Shown here one piece after another: positions 1-12,492 of a stretch of DNA of 64,000 nucleotides; the first letter of the stretch is position 1, and each line of letters opens with the position of its first letter. This DNA is from Hyperoplus lanceolatus. Its lineage: Eukaryota; Chordata; Actinopteri; Uranoscopiformes; Ammodytidae. Location: positions 16,558,001-16,622,000 of the forward strand of contig CM049405.1 in NCBI GenBank assembly GCA_026929865.2, given 5' to 3'. The notes beneath the pieces were generated by a model. It had not been told where the DNA came from. It did no database searches and worked only from the letters and a program-made list of their open reading frames with translations. The position numbers were made by a program, and so were the translations under genes.

Positions 1-247
1 CTCATGGGGGCAATTTTCTGCATTGGGCACTTAAACGTTTGATGCTTACAGCATATTTTCCTGACAATACATATGTACTTCTACTTAAGTAACATTTTCA
101 CTTGTAATAGTATATAATACTACAGTTACAATCCAATTTCTAGTACTAAAGACATGCATGATGCATCCTGACTTTTTTTATAGATTTGGAGTCAGTCCTT
201 GTGAAGATTCAGTGAGCACATAGAGTTATGCGGAGAGTGTCCTGTAC

Positions 248-3200
248 CTGAGCGTCCTCTTGCTGCCGTTTCAGCTGCTCGAGCATGGCCTGAAACTCTT
301 CCTCCTTCTCGATGGCTTCCTTCATGGTGGCCTGGCTCTGCTCCTCGTAGGACATAGCCACTACAGCCAAGATCAGGTTGATTAGGTAGAAGGAGCCCAG
401 GAATATCACCAGCACAAAAAAGAGCATGTAGGGCTTCCCAGCTACCCGCAACGTCTGGAAGGAAAGAACAACTTTAAAACTGTCTGCTTTTTTTTTTGCA
501 ATACGTGCCATGCCAGTGTCACCTCAGTTGGTTTATCTGGTACAATGTTTACTGTGTAAGTGACAAACTATACATGATTAAATCAGCCAATTGAACAGCC
601 AATGTTGTTTTGCTCTATAAGAAATACCAATGAATAACATTGCTTACTTTTATTTACGAAATGGTTGTCAAATTTGGCTTTGAATATGATTATCTATCAA
701 AAAAAAAAAATCACTGACTGTCCCATGTCATGCCAGAGAAACACGGACAAAAGAGCTCACAGTCTCAAACAGGTAATGCTACCCAATTACACACATTGCT
801 TAAAAGATTTGCTGGTGGGACCTTTGTTGTATTTCTGTTTGCTTTACTTGCTGATACAACAATGTTGAACGGGAGCCTATTTATTTAGCATTAGGGCCAT
901 TCAAGTTGTGTTTTAGTGAGTCACAAAGGGACGTGTCTTTGTTCACTCTGACTGAGATGCACCTGCACTTCATTTAGAGGTTTGTTTGAACACTTAATAT
1001 TGTAACATGAGAATGTTTTGTCGTTGTCAGAGCCTTTCCTTAACACAGCAAGCCGTGCCTCTTTGTGCATTTAAAGAAGCCAGTATAAGCACACACACAA
1101 GATCAAACATTTCATCAACCTGCAACTAAACACGTTCTTCTCACAGGGTCATTGAGCAGTGAGAGGAAAAAGTGAAAATATGGACTTTATAAAGTAATAT
1201 AACAAGCTGTTAGCACCAAACATGGCTTAAAATTCTTATGCATAAAACATCTGACTTATCAATCGCAGATGTGAAGAATCTTTAAACTGTCTTAAAATAT
1301 AAGTTTAAAAAATGAATTACTCCTGATCCTTTCATTTTGTCCACTAAACAGTGCTGTATGGGTACCTTTAAACATTGGGTGGGAAGCTGTTGATTGTATT
1401 TAAACGGTTTGTATTTATGTCAGGTTGATGCAACATTTTCATTCTTTATCAGAGATCATCCTTACTGGTGCAGCCACTTCTGGTAAATATTAAAACAAAC
1501 CTCAGTTGGCTGTCTTTAAACACAAAGTTGTCTTCCAAGAAAACATAGCAAGAAACCTGATACACCTTGAAGCACTTCCAGTCTGTCTAATCCCACTGCC
1601 TACCTGCTGGTAAAGGTTTTCCCAGTAATCCTGTGTCATCAGTCTAAAAAGAGAGAGGAAGGCCCAGCCAAATGTGTCAAAACTGGTGTAATCATAGTCG
1701 GGATTCCTTCCCCCTCTGAAGCAAGAGTACCCCTCTGGACACTGCCTGCAACACAAAGAAAGTCTTTAAGGCTCAGAGCACCTCATCTCTCCCCCTCTTC
1801 ACACTATGGCACTATGACATACTATGATAGAGCAGAAACAGATGCATTATACAGGGATTATGTTCATCCTATATTGTTTCAAGTTTTCTAGTACAGTAGT
1901 TGTAGGAATACTCTTACCCAGCTTCACTGCTATTTCCACAAAGCAATGGATCTCGTTTAGTTGGGAGGTAATAATGATTACCTGATGCGGAAAGAAGAAA
2001 AATCTGAGTTTTGCTATCTGTGCTGAGTATTGAACATATCTTAAACAAATAGGATACAAAAATGTTATCGCTAAACAGGATGAATAAAGAAACACTCACA
2101 ATATGTTGATTGTGATGAATTTCCGTTATCAGGACAGCCTTGAATCGTGACAATCCTGAGTATTCTTACACTTGAAAAAGCTATCTAGTTCCGCTAACGT
2201 TCAGTCGTACATTGATTTCCTAATTTATTTGGAATTGCCTCAAGGGGGAGATGAATCTTTCCAGTCTTCCAAATCTCTGGAAAGATTCACCGTGGCTGAA
2301 GGCTCGGCTTTCCCAGATTGTTTGATTGTTTTTTACCAAGAAAATATGTATCCTAACTGTGATATATCAAACATATTTGTTTCTTAAGACTACACATTAG
2401 ATGATCAGATGGAATATATTGCAAGTTTGTTGTATTTGATTTCAATAAATTGTAGAGGAGTACCCAATGAAGTGTTAAGTCAGTGTACATAGAAAGAAAA
2501 CATCAATTAAATGACAAGTGGTGGGTGTAAGCTAACCAGTTTAAAGAATATAACCATACCCATAACCAACATATAACCTACCATTCACCATTATATAAGT
2601 AAAATAAGTAAAACATGAAATACTCACTTTTGTCGTTGATGTATCCCTCCCAGTCAAAAGTTGTTGCATTGTATGTCCAGTTGGAATGGTCATGGATTGG
2701 CCACCGTATGCACTTTTGCTTTAATTGGCCCATAAACAACTGTAACCCTATGAGGGCGAAGACGCTCAAGCAGAAGACGGTGAGGATCATCACATCTGCA
2801 AGCTTCTTCACCGACTGGAACAACGCACCGACGATGGTCTTCAGGCCTGCCAGATACAGTATGACTTGTTAATCTGAATAGTCAATTGAAAGACAACTTT
2901 CAACATTAACAGAAGGCTTATGCAGACAATACAAGGGATGCCAGTGAGCTTTGTGTTTAAAAGAGCACTCCAAGGATTTAGAAATGCACCTAACATAGGT
3001 TTGTTAGACCACATAACTGTTCGTCTAACAATGGACTTTTTATTCCTCATCAAAACCTAGCGCCTAAGTTGTCCACAATGCAACTCAAATGCCGGTGAGC
3101 TTTATCGAAGATTCAAGGTGATAGTAGCTGATGTATCACTGAACTGCCAACCTCGAGCAGTGATGTGGAGCTGGCTACATGGTCTGGTTAGGTCACTTCT

Positions 3201-4072
3201 TTGTAACTCCTCACACCCTGATTTATTTTACATTTTCAAAATTGTAGTCTTCAGATCTGTCCGACAACTTTTTAGATTTGAGGTGTGAGATAAATATCTT
3301 TCACCATTGTTCAACGGCAAACAGTAGAAATAATAGGAAAACAGTCAGTATTTACCCCCCACCCCTCTCCTTCTTTGACATTGAGGCTCATGCGGTAATC
3401 CGACAAAAAAAAAAGTAACCAAGGGATATGATCATGCTAGCCTGGCTCCGCCCGCCTACCTACTTCCGGACAAATTTCATTTTCCCTTCAGTAGTCTGAA
3501 ATTAAGTACGATGGTCTGGTAGCACCAGGCTATGATCATGCTTGGCATTGATGATCCACATGAAACAACATTGGGACACACCCACACAAACATTGCACAA
3601 CAATGTGCTTTCATTTACCATAAGCAAAGAGGAGGAAATTGCGGTCAAGGAATAGTCAAGCATTCGTGCATGAAACAGGAGAAGTAAATAAAAAAGAATA
3701 AAAAAAAACATAAGGAAATGGCACAAAGTAACTATGCACATATATTGTTCTCCTGTAGGAACATTCAATATTTAATTTTGTTTCCTAAATATTCTTACAG
3801 TTGCTACATTTTGGGCCGACTGTGGCTCAGTTGGTAGAGCGGGTCGGCTGATGATCAAAGGGTTGGAGGTTCGATCCCCGCCCTGCCACCTGTGTCATGG
3901 TTGTTGTGTCCTTGGGCAAGACACTTCACCCACCTTGCCTCGTGTGAATGTCGATAGTTAGCCTGCTATATCTGTGTATGAATGTGTGTGTGAATGGTAA
4001 CGTGGGAAAGGAAAACAGGTCTCCCTTGCAAAAGAGTCTTCGGTCTCAATGGGATTTACCTGTATAAATGAA

Positions 4073-4103
<31 letters not shown>

Positions 4104-6505
4104 CATTTTACATGTAATGAGAGTCAACCCAGTAATGGATCCATTTAAGACCCAAAGACATGCCCATTTTAACAAGCTCTCACATGTAATGCCCAAAATA
4201 TGTTTAAATGATTGTGGATGTTCAGATTGCTGATACAAGGGAGCATCCCATGGACAATGTCATGACAGTTGCAGGAGAGAAAATAACTGGAGCAGGGGAG
4301 GTTGAGGGGCAGCAGGAGAAAATGGTGCAAGAGGCTAACTAAGATGAACTCGCTCCTACTGCTTACCTGGGATAACTGAAATAGCTTTAAAAGCTCTCAG
4401 CACTCTGAATGTGCGAATTGCTGAGAAATTGCCAAGGTTTACAAACTCTGTAACATACCTGCAGGAAAACAAAACATTGACTGAGACAGCAGTACATGTA
4501 ACATAGAGTGAAGCCAACCAGGTTAGATAAAAAAAAAGACAACACGAGTACATTTAGTACATACAGTATCATGTGAAGTAGTCAAACTATATAAAATGAG
4601 GCATGCACATCAGTGAAGGCGGAATGACAATGAGGTCACTGTGATGAGCAGAGCAATAATATTTTCACCAGCTCCCAAGGTATTCAAGCTTTACGGATGG
4701 TGATATTCTAGGAAATTAAATAAAACTATAATATAGTTATAAATAAAATAATGTACACATTTGTGAGCTGTAAATACTGTATATGTCTTCAGTAAAAACA
4801 AGTAGGTTTTGTAGCTAGACAGGGAAGGGAAATCAGAGAGTACTTAGAGGAATTCTAATGCATCATTGGATTTGAAAAATATAGAATAACCTACCTTACC
4901 CTTTCAAACCTAAACATGTATTTTGAACTAAATGATAACGTGTGATATAGATGTAAGATGTTGAGTGATTTGTTACAAAAAAAGAAAAAACCAGTGAAAC
5001 AAATAAAACAACTTGTTTGTTTTATGCTCATGCGCTTTCAACACAGGCTCTATACTAACAAACCTTTGGGGAAAAACTGTAACAACTGTTAAAGCATTAT
5101 TTGTGATAACTCGACGTGTGGAAACTACTTACGCCATGACAATCACACTGAAATCCAGCCAGTTCCAGGGGTCTCTTAGAAATGTGAACTTTCCTATGCA
5201 GAACCCTCGAGCTAAAATTTTCGTGAGGGATTCAAAAGTATAGATTGCAGTAAATGTGTACCTGTTGGAAGAAAAACGTAATTGTTAAACTAAACTGCAG
5301 TTTCACTAAACGAGTGGTTCATAGATCCTAATTACGTGATATGATGTGCAATTCTTGGGAAACTTACTCTACATTCTTTGCCCAATCAGGCGGTTTAGGC
5401 ATTGTCATAAATGCACAGTTGGCAAGGATAGTGCACATGATCACCACACTGAACAATTTGCAGGCAGTTGTCAAGGAAGCAATTTAGTATATAGGGAAAT
5501 GAACACCTGTTTTTGTATAATTCATCATGTGTCATGCAGGTTAGCAATACAAACCCTTCACCCTTCACAAATATAGGGTAGGAACCACAAATTCACTCTG
5601 GGCTCACCATAAACATGATTCATGCTGATCAGCTGAATATCTTGATAAAAGGATATCTGTGTACCAAAATCCTAATTGATATTCTTCTGAGAAGGTTGAA
5701 GGGGCTCAGGAGGTACAAGGCAGGAGCGGCGTTGAAGCGGTAGATGAAATTTCCTTTGTTTACCACTATGAAAGTCTGTCAGAAAAAGAGAGGGATGTAG
5801 AAAATACTCTTAATCCTGTTTGGCTGACCTATCTCATTACAGTTCACAAACATAATAAATGACCGCATCATAATGTTACCTACAACGACTTATCAAAGGC
5901 ACTACGAATTACAGCACAGATTTCAGCAAACAAATTGCTAATCACATTTTGTTTATTGCCAATGACACTCATATTGTCTTCTTGTCATCTGACAGCCATC
6001 AAAGCCACTGGCTAGATGATGATGACACTGCCATGATTGATAACACTGCTATGATTGGCTATACTCCAACCTCTTTAAGAATATTAGACCACAAATGAAT
6101 ACCTACTGTATGTCTGCAACTTTGTGCTTGACCTTTAAAGCAGAAGTTTTAATGGATCAAATTTGAAACAATTTGAACAATTTGAAATCAGGATTCTACT
6201 ACTTTTCTGCCTTGAGACTTCAGGAAATCAAGCAAACCTACTTTCTGGTTACAGTAGAAGGGATCCAGGTCCTCCAGCGGTATCGACACCAAGCCTTTGG
6301 GAACATCCCCGTACAGAAGTGGGAGGGATTTGCCCGCCTCCAGGTCACTGCTGGGCTTGACATTATCCTCATCGTCGCCTTTTCTCTTCTCTCCCTTGGG
6401 CTTCTTGGCATTCTCCTCTGCGATCCGTCTCTCGATGGCTTTGAGGGACTCACGGCAAAAGGGACGGAAGCTGTCTGGACCTGGTGGTACAAGCAGCTGT
6501 GCCAT
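248..6505 (-). CDS. scn1la(a/b): Voltage-gated sodium channel alpha subunit, SCN1/2/3-like; N-terminus and domain I (partial gene)
   Basis: Pore-forming alpha subunit of a neuronal plasma-membrane Na+ channel. Nine coding exons are read on the minus strand: 6505-6242, 5775-5657, 5457-5368, 5261-5133, 4458-4367, 2846-2628, 1981-1918, 1745-1604 and 454-248. They join in frame into 442 residues, and all but one intron have GT-AG ends. Several exon lengths (119, 90, 129, 92, 64, 142, 207 nt) equal those I recall for mammalian SCN genes. Visible parts: N-terminus [17 protein letters not shown]1 in exon 3; S2-S3 in exon 4; S4 voltage sensor [10 protein letters not shown] in exon 5; S5 in exon 6; pore loop [12 protein letters not shown] in exon 8; S6 in exon 9, then the start of the I-II linker. 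The start ATG has A at -3 and G at +4. The gene runs off the left edge. The SCN1/2/3 type is clear from the N-terminus and from synteny; which fish duplicate (scn1laa or scn1lab) is not resolved. Confidence 0.95.
455..1603 (-). other. Intron between pore-loop and S6 exons of the sodium channel gene
   Basis: About 1.15 kb of AT-rich sequence with no recognisable exon or repeat. It is flanked by donor gtaggc (minus strand) below the exon at 1604 and a pyrimidine-rich acceptor above 454. Confidence 0.6.
3438..3532. mobile_element. 95-bp MITE with TAGCCTGG...CCAGGCTA ends
   Basis: The short element begins TAGCCTGG and ends CCAGGCTA. It is bracketed by the direct repeat TGATCATGC (3429-3437 and 3533-3541), a 9-bp target-site duplication that could be read as 10 because of an adjacent A. 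A related right end (tctggtaggaccaggcta) occurs near 62635-62654, so it is a dispersed family. A hAT or Mutator origin would fit the duplication length. It lies in a sodium channel intron. Confidence 0.7.
3813..4102 (+). mobile_element. tRNA-derived SINE (V-SINE-like)
   Basis: The head resembles a tRNA promoter: tgtggctcagttggtagagc (A box) and ggttcgatccc (B box). Next comes the conserved segment tccttgggcaagacacttca seen in fish V-type SINEs, then a unique 3' part and an A-rich tail. It is flanked by the 7-bp repeat acatttt (3806-3812 and 4103-4109), a probable target duplication. It lies in a sodium channel intron, inserted opposite to the gene. Confidence 0.8.
5458..5656 (-). other. U12-type (minor spliceosome) intron 2 of the sodium channel gene
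   Basis: Exon 2 ends ...CACAG and the intron starts ATATCCTTTT, a perfect match to the AT-type U12 5' splice site. Near its 3' end is TTCCTTGAC, a match to the U12 branch-point consensus. AT-AC introns are known at this position in vertebrate sodium channel genes. Keeping the conserved 90-nt exon 3 (reading ..VHR-LFSVVIM..) puts the 3' end after 'AA', 13 nt past the branch-site A. In-frame alternatives are an AC only 4 nt past that A, or an AG 9 nt further downstream. Confidence 0.8.
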
Positions 6506-6558
6506 CTTTTCATCCTGCTCCTTCAGAGTAAACAGCTAGCCTCCAACATGGGAAAGGC
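6506..6558 (-). promoter_or_regulatory. 5' UTR part of sodium channel coding exon 1 with upstream ATGs
   Basis: A good acceptor (…tctcctcag) ends just above 6558, so the first coding exon probably starts at 6558 with 53 nt of 5' UTR. Within it an upstream ATG at 6549-6547 opens a nine-codon ORF (with stop) closing at 6523. A second ATG at 6513-6511 opens a long frame overlapping the main CDS. Both could lower initiation at the main start; this is inferred from sequence only. Confidence 0.55.
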
Positions 6559-9500
6559 CTGAGGAGAATTAACAAGGACACGAGGCTCTGGTTAGAGGCA
6601 GACAAAACTAAAAGTATACTATATATTTTGAAGTTATGTCTTTCTTGATCTTTATCATGGAATTTTACTTTATTGGAAATAATTATTCAAAGTATGCCTG
6701 GCAGCACACCTCTATTGGCAAATTAAAACTGATTTAAATGGAGAGGAAGGTGGGTGTGGTTCTGTTCAGGAAGTGGCGGGCTATAATGAACCTAGACATG
6801 GCTGTTAAACACATAAATTCCTGCCAGCTGTGGTAAAATTAGATCTAATTATCTGCTCCCCTGTAGATAAAATTACGATTCGACGTGACAATGATCAATT
6901 CCAGGTGAGACTCTTGCTCCTCTCCTCCATCCCTCAAAATGAAAAGGGCCCACTTTTCCCCTCGGAGCCTGAGGGGTGGGAGGAAAAGATTCATCCTGCT
7001 AATAGGCCTGACTGGTATGATGTGTTAGGCAGACCTATGCTGTATTAAATATGAATGCACTACAGTCTGCACTGCATCTCTCCGGGTGCCCTGTCACTGA
7101 GAGCTTTTCCCTCATCTGAATGTGAACAGTGTAATAGAATACTTCCACACATAGGCCTGTGACGCAAGAAAATCTATCAGAAACACACTGGTCAATCAAC
7201 TGCCCACAGCACCGGGTTGCACATGTGTGACGTAATTGCGAAAACAAAGGGAGGTCCACCTATAAAAAAAAAGAGTTGACTTTTTATGTGTCTGTGGACA
7301 TTCCTTTCTGGTCTACTTAAATTAGCGTCTTGAATGAAAACAGTGGGAGTTTGATCAGAGGACTTTGGTATTCAACAATATCAGCATCTGTTGTACAAAG
7401 CAGTGCAAATCAAGAGCATTAACATTGCCTCTGGTTGTTGAATGACTTCCTGTTTTCCTCTCCCAGAGAGAAGATAATTTGCACATGTGCATCAGTGATG
7501 ATGCCATCTTTGAACAGAAAGATGACTGGATTGCTGAACTAATCAAATGTTCATGAGGAATAAAAGCCAAGATCTTTGTAGTAGTCATTGTGTGTATAGA
7601 CCTGGTCACAACCTCTATGTCAGACCAAAGGCGCTGTTCTCATATAGACACTTTGAATAAGATTTGTTTCTATTCTATTACAAAATAAGCCAAAACCCAT
7701 CTCCATCCCAGACACACCACTGCAATGAAAATCATGCTTTTTAACATTACATTTTCACTAAATAAAAGTAAACCATTCAGGACCAGTGTTTCAATCATCA
7801 CATTTCACACAAAATGCTGGTCAAGGTTTTTCATTAAAGGACTGTATTCTACAGCTGAGTGAACATTATAGGAGATAAAAACATTTTACTGGCTTTATAA
7901 GTGGAGCAATGTGCTTCACATATGCACAGTTTAATGGACGATACTGTTCATAACACAACTACTTTGCTCTGCTGTGCAGTGGCCTTTATGAGTGAAAAAA
8001 GTGTGATAAGTGTACATAAAATCACAGTTCAGTGTTAAAAAAGAGCACCACATACTATTTACATAGTGTATAGTGCAGTAAGTACTTAGTACATAGCTTT
8101 CTTCAGCATCAAATGCATTGTTTATGTCCCTCTGATGTGCAATGATCTTAAAGACAACAGTATCTCCATATTGCGGTACTATAAGTATAACCCAACACTT
8201 TTTAGAGGAACAGAATATAGTTTTGGTTAAAAGGAACAAACAATTGAAAACAAGCATTGGAACAAAAGTGTGATAACTATCTGAAACCGTAAAATAAAAT
8301 ATACCTTGATTTGATTTCGAGCTAACAAGGTCAACCAGCAGTGACTAACCTCTAAAGAGTTATGCATCATTCTGTCAATCCGTTCCCAACTCATTACACA
8401 TAACTTGAGATATGGGCTGCCACTTTGAAGCTTCAAATAGGCCCACTTCAATTTATCTGCAACCTGTCGGCATCATGACCTCACACTGACTAACCTAAAA
8501 TGGGTACATTTGTTTCCCTCAACTCTCGTGGAACAGAACGTCAACACATTAGTTTAGGTATTTTTGGTGGTTGCACCACACAGCACTCCACAAAGCACTC
8601 ATTAGGGTCCTGCTTCTGCCTTCAGAATGTTGTCGTTGACGCTGTTAATTAATTATTGAAAGCAGACTTGGAGCATGTGAACTAAGCATGAGGAAATAAA
8701 GACAGGCAGTCAAGAAGAGAGACATGGAATGTGGTACGATATTTCAGCAGAATCAGCTTCAGCAGTTTTCAAATTGCCCAGTGGCAGCTGCCATTGACAA
8801 TGCTTTTGTCACACAAAAGAAAATCGGTGCGGGTGGGTTTTTTGGGATCGGGGATAAGGATGAGTTCACACTTTTTGAACTCACTTTGTCTCCATATAAT
8901 ATTCACATGTCCAGTATGTATAGTTAAAGAGTTACTTGATGTAATCAATCCTCCTCTCTATACTATCTTTGATAAGGTTGTATTTTGTGATACATAAAAA
9001 GTGTGGGTGTTCAGCAACATCACACACATACAGTACTATGGCTTGGTTTTGGCCAATCCTTGCCTGTTTGGTCACGCTGACCACTTGAACAGTACAACAA
9101 CTAAGCTGAAGGAGTGTAACAAAGGCAACTCAGTTGGAGAGTTAGAGATAAGTGGGATGACTTTCATCCATGAGTAGAATCTGAAAAAATATATCCGTTC
9201 AACGTAAATACACAGAGTGATCACAGTTCACCATCTGTGGACTCCTAAGGGACAGACACACTCAGAACTCCTAAGTGCCCACTACTAATGCCTGACGCCG
9301 CCTCTTATAGACCACAGGACACAGAATCAGATCTTGCTAGTTCAGGGCGTTGGCATGATAGCTGGTGATGAGGAGCTGTCAACATAGTTCTCTGGAATTA
9401 ATTCATGTTTTGTTGTTTTTTATCATCCCTGCCGGGCCGGCTATGCTGCGTATGTGCAGTCTCTGGATAGAAAAGCAAACAGAACAGTCTAATCTCTAAT

Positions 9501-10046
9501 TGACAGCAATCTAATAATGATGTTGACAGTCATGCGAGCAGGAAGTCGTCAAGATGGAGTGTGGGCTCATAATTGCTCCAATGCCCATTAACTTTTACAT
9601 TGTAAGCCTATGATTTGCAATCTAGGCTTTGTCTCTGTATGATTTGCAAAAAATGGATCAATCACTTTTTTTCCATGCAGTCCTTCCAACCACATGTAGA
9701 TTACTATCATTGCAAATGTCAATTCGCAACAATAAATTAATATGATAGAATATAATACAAACAGTCAACCCCATATTGTCAAGTGTGACACCTGTCAGGC
9801 ACACTTCTTTAAACATTTAATATTTCCATTAAAGGGAAACCACTCCATGCTGAACAGACACATTAGCTCTACGATAGGAAGACCGATAGATAGAATAAAA
9901 AAATAAATAGCATACATTTATTTTCAGCCACAGACTTTCATAAATCCTTCACGGAAATAAACGAATTTTTCAGTGTATATTGGATACATTTTTTTTTTTG
10001 AGAAAAAATCACTGAGATACAACTTTAACAGATTCTGTTAACTCAC
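6559..10046 (-). other. Long 5' intron of the sodium channel gene
   Basis: About 3.5 kb between coding exon 1 and the candidate non-coding first exon. I see no coding exon and no clear transposon here, only AT-rich unique-looking sequence. Any enhancer content cannot be judged by eye. Confidence 0.4.
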
Positions 10047-10260
10047 CGTCAGTTTTCCATCCACGACAGGTGAACAATATAAAAAGAATATGGAGTAGAA
10101 GAGCTTCTCCGTGTTTAAAAGGTTGTGTAGAATAAAACCTGTAAGGTTAGAGTTGTTGTGACGCTTCTCCCAGCGCAGAACTGGTCATTTCCAGGGTTTC
10201 GAGAGAGCGCCTATTTCATCCGCCCCTCGAGCGGCAGAGTCAGAGCACTGTGTTGCTGCG
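10047..10260 (-). other. Candidate non-coding first exon and promoter area of the sodium channel gene
   Basis: A strong minus-strand donor (gtgagt) lies just below 10047. The sequence above it is locally richer in G+C and CpG than its surroundings, as expected of a 5' exon. The upper boundary is only approximate. Coding exon 1 needs an upstream exon because it is preceded by an acceptor; this is the best candidate I see, without transcript support. Confidence 0.35.
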
Positions 10261-10428
10261 CTTCCGGATGTTCTGAATCCTGGGTACCAAGTGAGGGCAG
10301 AGACACCAGAATGGCTGTTGAGATAATACTGTGGTGGACATTATGGTGCAGAGGTGTCTGGAACGCAGATGTTTGCAATCCGGCGGGTATCAGAAACTAA
10401 AAGCTTAAGTCACAACAATGAGATCAGT

Positions 10429-10431
<3 letters not shown>

Positions 10432-10506
<75 letters not shown>

Positions 10507-10514
10507 GTGTGTGT
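10432..10514 (+). repeat. (GT)n microsatellite
   Basis: About 80 bp of almost uninterrupted GT between the sodium channel and slc38a11 genes. Confidence 0.95.
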
Positions 10515-10908
10515 GGAGGGGTCCAGTTTAGTCCAGGTTAGTTTTTTGTTTGTTTTTCAAGCCTATTCAATTATTTTAATCATGCCACCAGCTGTGTGAA
10601 CGACAGTCAGTGAGAAAACACCATGTCAGATTGCAAGATAACCTAAATGTGAGACGGCCTATATTTATATTTATATTATTTTTAATTGTATTTTGTGAAG
10701 TAGGGTTGGTGTTCGGACGGTAGCTTAAGCCAGGACATTTACTCTGAGTCTGCTGCCATCTGGTGGACACATACAGCATTGCAAGGAAACATTTCTAAAC
10801 GTATTTGAATTGTACCAATAGTAGTTTTTTAAAAGCACATCAAAGGCACCCAATATCAATACAAATATACTTTAGAATGTATAAACTTTAAAATGTTCTT
10901 ACATATAA

Positions 10909-12492
<1,584 letters not shown>

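Noticed and set aside
3813-3890. Possible tRNA gene
   Set aside because: The A- and B-box-like head is followed by a SINE body, an A-rich tail and a target duplication, so it is a SINE.
6238-6513. 91-codon frame overlapping sodium channel exon 1
   Set aside because: Out-of-frame shadow of the conserved coding exon; kept only as an upstream-ATG remark.
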